From Namhaeicola sp039714555 (GTDB lineage: Bacteria; Bacteroidota; Bacteroidia; Flavobacteriales; Flavobacteriaceae), in NCBI GenBank assembly GCA_039714555.1, contig JBDLJB010000005.1, positions 62,001 through 126,000 of the forward strand: a stretch of DNA of 64,000 nt. Reading direction: 5' to 3'. Positions 35,153 to 41,745 of the stretch are shown one piece after another. Below the pieces are notes generated by a model. That model was given only the letters and a program-made list of their open reading frames with translations. It was not told where the DNA came from and did not search any database. The first letter of the stretch is position 1. Each line of letters begins with the position of its first letter. Made by a program: the position numbers and the translations under genes.

Positions 35153-36705
35153 TGATAAAAATTGGGGCACTATCTTGTGAAACAGGTATTTGGCAGGCAA
35201 ATACTGTTGCAAAACAATTAGAACATTTTGGACAAGAAACAGAAATAAAAATAATTGAATCGAATGTTGATGAAGATTTCAAAGAAGGCTATATTTATGA
35301 AAGAAGTTTAGATAAAGCACTTTTAAATAATGAAATTGATATTGCTGTATATTCATTGGTAGATGTACCTACAAAATTACCTCAGGGAATTGTTCAAGCT
35401 GCGGTTTTAAAAAGAGGTGATTATAATGATGTTTTGATTTTTAAAGAAGATGAAGAACTCTTCACAAAAAAGAATGCAATCATTGCAGCAAGAAGTTTAA
35501 GAGAAAGATCTCAGTGGCTTTATCGATACCCTAACCATATAATTAAAGAGTTTAATGGAAGCGTAAAAACACGTTTGGATAAATTACAAAATAGTGATTG
35601 GGATGGTGCAATTTTTTCAAAATCAGATCTAAAAAGAATTGATCTATTACCTGAAGATCATATGAAATTAGAATGGATGGTGCCTGCGCCTGCTCAAGGA
35701 ACTGTAATGATAGCAACCCTAGAGAACAGTAATGAATTGATTGACATTTGTAAGGAATTAAATGATGAGGAAACTGAAAAAAGTGTATCACTTGAAAGAA
35801 GGTTTTTGAATGAATTAAATGTTGGTCTAAATGCACCTGTAGGAGCTTTAGTAACAATAAAAGATGACAAATTAAAGTTTAAAGGTGTTATTTTTAGTCC
35901 TGATGGGGATAATAGAATTGAATTCACAAAAGAAGTTGATACGTTCCATACTACTGATCTGGCAGAATATGCTGCCCGGTTTATTTTAGATAGAAACGGG
36001 AAGAAAATAATGAGGCAGGAAATAGATATTGATAAAAAAATACTACTGTATTCTACTAAGGTTTTATCTTTAAATCAAGTAGGAACCCTGCCATCTAAAA
36101 TAGGAGTGCATGCCAGTGATTTCATCACTGTTAGATTCAACCGTTTAAAGCCGGTAATTGTAAAAAACACAATTGATAATGTGGTTTTTACCAATCAATT
36201 GGCAGTTGAATCAATTTTAAATAACTTTTCACCCGCTGAATTAGATTTTAAAAGTATTTTTTGTGTTGGTAAGCGAACCAAACGATTTATTGAAAAAAAT
36301 ATTGGAAAAGTGAATCAAGAAGAAAAATCGGAAGAAAATTTAATAACTTATTTAAATAATAATTTAAAAGATCAAGAAGTAACTTATTTTTGTGATAATA
36401 ATAAAAATGATGAATTTTCTAATACTCTTGAAAAAAATAATATTTCAGTAAATAAAATTGAGTGTTATAAAACAGTTTTAACTCCGGATAAACTAGAAAA
36501 AAATTATAAAGGAATTCTTTTTTATAGTCCTGAAGGAATTGAAAGCTATTTGATAGAAAATAAAGTTAAAAATGAAATTGCATTTTGTAATAGTGAGGTT
36601 ACTGCAACACTTGCCAAAAAACATTTTGAAAAGGTTATTGTTGCTAAGTTGTCAACAGTTGAAAGCATCATAAGATCTGTTAAGGAGTATTATAAAGAGA
36701 AATGA
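35152..36705 (+). CDS. HemC-HemD-like fusion with a degenerate hydroxymethylbilane synthase half
   Basis: The 517-residue protein aligns over residues 1-290 with hydroxymethylbilane synthase and over about 290-517 with uroporphyrinogen III synthase. The HemC fold is clear: IWQANTV at 13-19, IDIAVYSLVDVP at 62-73, VPAPAQGTVMI at 177-187. The catalytic Asp is kept (Asp71), but the Cys that holds the dipyrromethane cofactor is Leu226 (GLNAPVG instead of GCxAPxG), the N-terminal substrate Arg is gone (GALSCE), one Arg of the SLRRQ pair is lost, and LRGNV reads FNGSV. A haem-pathway enzyme in normal form is therefore unlikely; I read it as a pseudoenzyme or repurposed tetrapyrrole binder. It is divergent from iorA. 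Confidence 0.75.
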   Translation: MIKIGALSCETGIWQANTVAKQLEHFGQETEIKIIESNVDEDFKEGYIYERSLDKALLNNEIDIAVYSLVDVPTKLPQGIVQAAVLKRGDYNDVLIFKEDEELFTKKNAIIAARSLRERSQWLYRYPNHIIKEFNGSVKTRLDKLQNSDWDGAIFSKSDLKRIDLLPEDHMKLEWMVPAPAQGTVMIATLENSNELIDICKELNDEETEKSVSLERRFLNELNVGLNAPVGALVTIKDDKLKFKGVIFSPDGDNRIEFTKEVDTFHTTDLAEYAARFILDRNGKKIMRQEIDIDKKILLYSTKVLSLNQVGTLPSKIGVHASDFITVRFNRLKPVIVKNTIDNVVFTNQLAVESILNNFSPAELDFKSIFCVGKRTKRFIEKNIGKVNQEEKSEENLITYLNNNLKDQEVTYFCDNNKNDEFSNTLEKNNISVNKIECYKTVLTPDKLEKNYKGILFYSPEGIESYLIENKVKNEIAFCNSEVTATLAKKHFEKVIVAKLSTVESIIRSVKEYYKEK

Positions 36706-36801
36706 TTTTAATTAATTATATCGTTTATTATATTTTTGATACAATGATTTTTTTATACTATCTTACCCTTTTTATTTGATTAACCATAAATCAATTCTTT
36801 A

Positions 36802-37560
36802 ATGAAGAAAGTAATTCTTATTACTGGAGCAACTTCCGGAATTGGGAAAGCCTCAGCAGAAATATTTGCAAAAAACAATTATAATCTGATCATTACCGGT
36901 AGGAGGAATGAAAAATTATTAGGATTAGCAGATCTTTTAATCAAAAATTATGATGTAGAGGTTTTACCATTGAAATTTGATGTAAGAAATAAAGAAGAGG
37001 TTAAATCTTTAATAAGTAATCTGCCTGAAAAGTGGAAAAATATTGATGTTTTATTGAATAATGCAGGTTTGGCTGTTGGTTTAGATAAAATTCAGGATGG
37101 ATTGATTGAAGATTGGGAAACTATGATTGATACCAATGTGAAAGGTTTGTTGTATGTGAGTAATGAAATCATTCCTTTATTTATCAAAAATAAAAAAGGA
37201 CATATTATTAATATAGGTTCTACTGCTGCAAAAGCTGTATATGAAAAAGGAAACGTGTATTGTGCAACAAAATTTGCAGTTGATGCGTTGAGTAAAACTA
37301 TGCGTGTTGATCTGTTAGAACATGGCATAAAGGTCACACAAATTTCTCCCGGTGCTACAGAAACTGAATTTTCAATGGTTCGCTTTAAAGGAGATAAGTC
37401 TATGGCTAAAAATGCATATAAAGGTTTTCAACCTCTTGTTGCTCAAGATATTGCACAAAGTATCTATTATGTAACAACGGTTCCTGATCATGTATGTATT
37501 AACGAACTAGAAATAACAGCTTTGGCTCAGGCCAACAGTAATTATTTTTATAAAAAATAA
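36802..37560 (+). CDS. Short-chain dehydrogenase/reductase (SDR)
   Basis: The 252-residue oxidoreductase has the classical SDR motifs: the NAD(P)-binding TGATSGIG at 8-15, NNAG at 86-89, catalytic Ser140, and YCATK with Tyr153 and Lys157. It resembles YdfG-type enzymes that oxidise serine, 3-hydroxy acids or related short alcohols with NADP; the two Arg in TGRRNEK near 34-35 favour NADP. It is followed after 3 bases by a BASS-family transporter and probably shares its transcript, suggesting that the two handle the same compound. Confidence 0.9.
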   Translation: MKKVILITGATSGIGKASAEIFAKNNYNLIITGRRNEKLLGLADLLIKNYDVEVLPLKFDVRNKEEVKSLISNLPEKWKNIDVLLNNAGLAVGLDKIQDGLIEDWETMIDTNVKGLLYVSNEIIPLFIKNKKGHIINIGSTAAKAVYEKGNVYCATKFAVDALSKTMRVDLLEHGIKVTQISPGATETEFSMVRFKGDKSMAKNAYKGFQPLVAQDIAQSIYYVTTVPDHVCINELEITALAQANSNYFYKK

Positions 37561-37563
37561 GTA

Positions 37564-38478
37564 ATGAATCAAGTAGATCAGTTAGTTTTAAATTTTGACC
37601 CAAGCAGTTTATTGGTTTTAAATATCATACTTGGTGTAATCATGTTTGGTGTTTCTTTAGATTTAAAATTAGATGATTTTTATAGAATTTTAAAAAATCC
37701 AAGAGGGCCAATCATTGGTTTAATTGCCCAATTCTTATTATTACCGGCATTTACCTTTGGCTTAACACTATTGATAAAGCCGGCACCCTCTATAGCTTTA
37801 GGAATGATCTTGGTAAGCACTTGTCCAGGTGGAAATGTTTCGAATTTCTTTACAAATTATGCTAAAGGAAATACTGCTTTATCAGTGAGTATGACTTCGA
37901 TATCAACTGTCTTGGCAGTATTTATGACACCTATAAATTTAAAATTATGGGGAAGTTTAAATCCGGAAACGGCAGCATTATTAACTAAGGTAAATATTAG
38001 TTTTTGGGATATGTTTTTAACAATATTTTTAATTTTAGGAATTCCCCTAATTTTAGGAATGTACTTTGCAACAAAAAAACCAAAAATTGCCAAAAAATTA
38101 AGGTTACCATTTAAATATGCTTCTATTATATTCTTTGTAGGATTTGTGGTTGCAGCTTTTTCTAAAAATCTTGATAATTTTTTAATGTATATCAAATATG
38201 TAATGTATATCGTGGCTGTTCATAATTTAGTAGCGTTATCATTGGGATATTTTTCAGCAAAATTTGGAAAATTACCTGAAAGAGACAGGAGGGCAATTAC
38301 CATGGAAGTTGGTATCCAAAACTCTGCCTTAGGTTTGATCTTGATTTTTGATTTTTTTAATGGTTTAGGAGGTATGGCTTTAATAACTGCATGGTGGGGC
38401 ATATGGCATATCATTGCTGGTTTGACTTTAGGTACTTTATGGTCAAGAAATAATACTGAAGATGTTACCATAAAATGA
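37564..38478 (+). CDS. Bile acid:sodium symporter family (BASS) transporter
   Basis: The 304-residue inner-membrane protein has about nine to ten hydrophobic segments and the BASS signatures: VIMFGVSLDLKLDDF near the N-terminus, STCPGGNVSNFFTNYAKGN at 79-97 and the late EVGIQNSALGL. Bacterial BASS members carry 2-oxo acids, pantoate or similar organic anions with Na+. It follows the SDR gene after 3 bases. A paralogue lies at 45698-46624. Confidence 0.9.
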   Translation: MNQVDQLVLNFDPSSLLVLNIILGVIMFGVSLDLKLDDFYRILKNPRGPIIGLIAQFLLLPAFTFGLTLLIKPAPSIALGMILVSTCPGGNVSNFFTNYAKGNTALSVSMTSISTVLAVFMTPINLKLWGSLNPETAALLTKVNISFWDMFLTIFLILGIPLILGMYFATKKPKIAKKLRLPFKYASIIFFVGFVVAAFSKNLDNFLMYIKYVMYIVAVHNLVALSLGYFSAKFGKLPERDRRAITMEVGIQNSALGLILIFDFFNGLGGMALITAWWGIWHIIAGLTLGTLWSRNNTEDVTIK

Positions 38479-39010
38479 AAAATATGAATTTAAAGAGTCG
38501 AATTTTAATAACAGAAGCTGAAAATTATATCAAAAAAAGTTGTCAATAAATTATTTCAGAATATATATAAACCTAACTTATGAGTCAAGTGGTATTCGAT
38601 TATTATTTATAGAGAAGAAAATTTAAGAATGAATAATCCGGCCGGTAGTGAATTAAAAAGGGGGAGAAAAAAACTACCGAACCGAATTACACTTACACTT
38701 AAAATAGATAACGTAATAACCAACTAAAAAATTGTTGTAATAAAAGGTGTTACCATAAGATTTGGAGCTGAATTTATAAGATATATCAAAAAAATGAACT
38801 ATAAAATTACTTTGTTGAGTATTTCTTTGGTAGGAATTTAAAGTTTGTTAGATAAACTTCAGTAGTAAAAAGAGAACTATTAATTGATTGAAATTGGTAT
38901 TTTAGATGAATAAATAATATTATTTATAATTCAAATTCATCAAAGATTTCCAGATTGATTTCTTTTTTCTTTTCAAAAGTATTTTCTCAAAAACTCTGTA
39001 AATATTTTCA
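38479..39010. other. Gene-poor intergenic stretch with possible decayed coding fragments
   Basis: About 530 bases hold no intact gene. There is a 21-codon frame from 38485 (MNLKSRILITEAENYIKK). A stretch near 38630 reads PAGSELKRGRKKLPNR between stops. On the minus strand a frame ending at 38924 gives EKKKEINLEIFDEFEL. These look like protein ends but match nothing I can name. A 7-base stem (CGGTAGT/ACTACCG) lies near 38645-38680. No tRNA or structured RNA was recognised. Confidence 0.35.
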
Positions 39011-39018
39011 TAAATTTG
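39011..39018 (+). promoter_or_regulatory. Promoter -7 element for the E2 gene
   Basis: TAAATTTG matches TAnnTTTG, 22 bases before the chosen start codon at 39041. Confidence 0.5.
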
Positions 39019-39040
39019 CAAACCTTAAAAAATGAAAATA

Positions 39041-40342
39041 ATGTCAAAATTTGAATTGAAATTACCTAAAATGGGTGAAAGTGTTGCTGAAGCTACAATA
39101 ACTTCATGGTTAAAAGAGGTTGGTGATACAATTGAATTGGATGAAGCTATTGTTGAAATTGCAACAGATAAAGTTGACAGTGAAGTACCCTGTGAAGTTG
39201 AAGGAGTATTGATTAAAAAACTTTTTGGAGTTGATGAAGTTGTTAATGTAGGTGAAACTATAGCAATTATTGAAACAAATGCTGATTTTGATGAATCAGA
39301 AATAGAAAAAAATGATGTAAAAGAACAAGTTGTAGAAAAAGAAATTACTGCTGAGGTCCCAACTGTTGAAAAGGTAAAAGAAGAAGGAAAAATTATTGAA
39401 GACGCTGTTAAGAAAATGACTTCACAATCGGGTAAATTTTATTCCCCATTGGTAAAGAATATTGCAAAAACAGAAGGTATTACTTTAGATGAATTAGATT
39501 CTATTGTTGGTTCAGGAAAAGAACAAAGAGTAACAAAGAACGATATTCTAACCTTTATTGATAATAGAAAATTACAACCAAAAAAAGTTATAGACCAATC
39601 AAATATTGAAAGTTCACCTCAAAGTATTGGTAGTGGAGATGAAATAATTGAAATGACCCGTATGGGTAAACTCATTGCAAAACACATGGTTGACTCAGTT
39701 AAAACTTCGGCACACGTACAAAGTTTTGTTGAAGTTGATGTTACCAATATTGTAAGATGGAGAGAGAGAATAAAAAATGATTTTCAAAAGCGGGAAGGTG
39801 AAAAAATTACCTATACACCTGTTTTTATGCAGGCAGTTGCAAAAGCATTGAAAGATTACCCTATGATGAATATTTCAGTAGATGGTGATAGAATAATTAA
39901 GAAAAGAGATATCAATTTAGGTATGGCGGCTGCTTTGGCAGATGGAAACTTAATCGTTCCGGTAATTAAAAAAGCAGACCAATTGAGTTTAGTTGGTATG
40001 AGCAAAGCTGTAAATGATCTGGCAAAAAGAGCAAGAGCAGGTAAATTAAATCCTGATGATATTCAAGGAGGAACATATACAGTTACCAATATAGGTTCAT
40101 TTGGCAGTATCATGGGAACTCCAATAATCAACCAACCCCAAGTTGGTATTTTAGCTTTAGGTTCAATAAGAAAATTGCCTGCAGTTATTGAGACTCCTGA
40201 TGGTGATCTTATAGGTATTCGTCATAAGATGATTATTTCACACTCCTATGACCATAGAGTGGTAAATGGTGCTTTAGGTAGTATGTTTGTTAAAAAAGTA
40301 GCTGATTACCTTGAAGCCTGGGATGCAAATGCCGATTTTTAA
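39041..40342 (+). CDS. 2-oxo acid dehydrogenase E2 (dihydrolipoamide acyltransferase)
   Basis: The protein has 433 residues from the second ATG (MSKFELKLPKMGES, matching relatives); a first ATG at 39032 would add three residues. It contains one lipoyl domain with Lys44 in EIATDKVDSEVP, an E3/E1-binding domain near 120-160 (FYSPLVKNIAKTEGITLDEL), and the C-terminal acyltransferase domain. The catalytic motif HxxxDG reads HRVVNG at 405-410, with Asn for Asp. It is probably the E2 of a branched-chain or related complex; no E1 or E3 gene is adjacent. Confidence 0.92.
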   Translation: MSKFELKLPKMGESVAEATITSWLKEVGDTIELDEAIVEIATDKVDSEVPCEVEGVLIKKLFGVDEVVNVGETIAIIETNADFDESEIEKNDVKEQVVEKEITAEVPTVEKVKEEGKIIEDAVKKMTSQSGKFYSPLVKNIAKTEGITLDELDSIVGSGKEQRVTKNDILTFIDNRKLQPKKVIDQSNIESSPQSIGSGDEIIEMTRMGKLIAKHMVDSVKTSAHVQSFVEVDVTNIVRWRERIKNDFQKREGEKITYTPVFMQAVAKALKDYPMMNISVDGDRIIKKRDINLGMAAALADGNLIVPVIKKADQLSLVGMSKAVNDLAKRARAGKLNPDDIQGGTYTVTNIGSFGSIMGTPIINQPQVGILALGSIRKLPAVIETPDGDLIGIRHKMIISHSYDHRVVNGALGSMFVKKVADYLEAWDANADF

Positions 40343-40364
40343 AAATAATTTATAAAAATATTAA

Positions 40365-41183
40365 ATGAGTTTAAAATTAGACAAACCTTTAGTTTTCTTT
40401 GATTTGGAAACAACAGGAATTCAAATTGCAACGGATAGAATAGTTGAAATATCAATTTTGAAAGTTTTTCCAAACGGAAACAAAGAAAGTAAAACATGGA
40501 GAGTTAATCCAGAAATTGAAATACCTAAGTTTGCAAGTGATATTCACGGAATTACAAATGAAGATGTAGTTAATGAACCCAAGTTTAAAGAATTGGCTCC
40601 AAAAGTGAGTAAAATGATTGATGGTTGTGATTTGGCTGGTTTTAATTCAAATAGATTTGATATCCCATTATTAGCTGAAGAAATGTTAAGAGCTGAGATC
40701 AATTTTGATATGCAAGATAGAAATGCTATTGATGTCCAGGTAATTTTTCATAAAAAAGAACCTCGTAATTTGAGTGCAGGGTATCAGTTCTATTGCGATA
40801 AAAATTTGGAAAATGCCCATTCAGCAGAAGCGGATACCTTGGCAACCTACGAAATTTTACTAGCTCAAGTAGAAAAATATGATGATATTAAAAACGACGT
40901 GCAGTCTTTAAGTAAAATATCAACGCATTCAAAGAGAGCTGATTTTGCAGGTTTTATTTTATTTGATACAGAAGGGGATGAAATTTTTTCTTTTGGAAAA
41001 TACAAAGGAAAAAAAGTTGTTGATGTTTTAAAAGATAACCCAGGCTATTATAGTTGGATACAAAATGCAGATTTTCCTTTATATACAAAAAAGACATTAA
41101 CTAATATTAAAGAAAAGAGCAATTCTAAGAAACAAATAAACTCACTTGAAGACCTCAAAAATAAATTCAATAAAAAAATATAA
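40365..41183 (+). CDS. 3'-5' exonuclease, DnaQ/ExoX-like
   Basis: The 272-residue protein has a DEDDh exonuclease domain: FFDLETTG with Asp13 and Glu15, SDIHGITNEDV, AGFNSNRFDIPLL and the final HSAEADTL. A C-terminal part (about 200-240, FSFGKYKGKKVVDVL and GYYSWIQNADF) resembles the small domain found in exonuclease X-type proteins. It may act in DNA repair or proofreading. It follows the E2 gene after 22 bases and abuts the next gene directly. Confidence 0.9.
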   Translation: MSLKLDKPLVFFDLETTGIQIATDRIVEISILKVFPNGNKESKTWRVNPEIEIPKFASDIHGITNEDVVNEPKFKELAPKVSKMIDGCDLAGFNSNRFDIPLLAEEMLRAEINFDMQDRNAIDVQVIFHKKEPRNLSAGYQFYCDKNLENAHSAEADTLATYEILLAQVEKYDDIKNDVQSLSKISTHSKRADFAGFILFDTEGDEIFSFGKYKGKKVVDVLKDNPGYYSWIQNADFPLYTKKTLTNIKEKSNSKKQINSLEDLKNKFNKKI

Positions 41184-41669
41184 ATGTTAGTAAACTTTGA
41201 AAATCTATCTGATACTTCAAGAGTTTGGATTTATCAATCTAACAGAGAATTATCAAAAGATGAAATTACTCTAATAAGTAAAAAATTAGAGAATTTTATT
41301 AAAACTTGGAAACGACATGGTGAAGATCTAAAGGCTTCATTTAAAATAAAATATGGGTATTTTATTGTTATAGCTGTTGATGAAAGTTACAATCCTGTTT
41401 CGGGCTGTTCTATTGATGCTTCAACTTTTTTGATCAAACAAATTGAAAATGATTTTCAGGTAGAATTGTTAAATAAAATGAATACAGCATTTAAAAGTGG
41501 AGATAATATCAATATTATAAGTCTGGCTGATTTTCAAAAATATGTTAAATTGCAAAAAATTAATACTGAAACAATTGTTTTTAACAATATGGTAGAAACA
41601 AAGAAAAGTTTTGAAACAGCTTGGGAACTAAAAGCTGGTGAAAGTTGGCACAATCGTTTTTTAAACTGA
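41184..41669 (+). CDS. Conserved Bacteroidota protein of unknown function
   Basis: The 161-residue protein starts directly after the exonuclease stop codon. Its opening (MLVNFENLSDTSRVWIYQSNREL) and close (AWELKAGESWHNRFL) match a family widespread in Bacteroidota that is often labelled 'ABC transporter ATPase'; no Walker motifs are present, so that label is unsupported. A central GCSIDASTFLIKQIENDF segment is strongly conserved. It is cytosolic by appearance. Co-occurrence with the exonuclease suggests shared expression only. Confidence 0.75.
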   Translation: MLVNFENLSDTSRVWIYQSNRELSKDEITLISKKLENFIKTWKRHGEDLKASFKIKYGYFIVIAVDESYNPVSGCSIDASTFLIKQIENDFQVELLNKMNTAFKSGDNINIISLADFQKYVKLQKINTETIVFNNMVETKKSFETAWELKAGESWHNRFLN

Positions 41670-41676
41670 CATTTTA

Positions 41677-41684
41677 TATATTTG
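41677..41684 (+). promoter_or_regulatory. Promoter -7 element for the GH3/beta-lactamase gene
   Basis: TATATTTG matches TAnnTTTG, 62 bases before the start codon. Confidence 0.35.
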
Positions 41685-41745
41685 GAGAATATTTGAAACA
41701 AACTATCTTTCTCAATTTTTAATAAATTTTTAAATATTTTTTCTG

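Noticed and set aside
36776..36794. TTGATT/AATCAA inverted repeat before the SDR gene as an FNR site
   Set aside because: The spacer is 7 bases instead of 2 between these hexamers, and it touches the start codon region; no paired -7 element was seen.
41184..41669. Annotation as an ABC transporter ATPase
   Set aside because: No Walker A, Walker B or signature motif can be found in the 161 residues; the label appears to be a propagated error.
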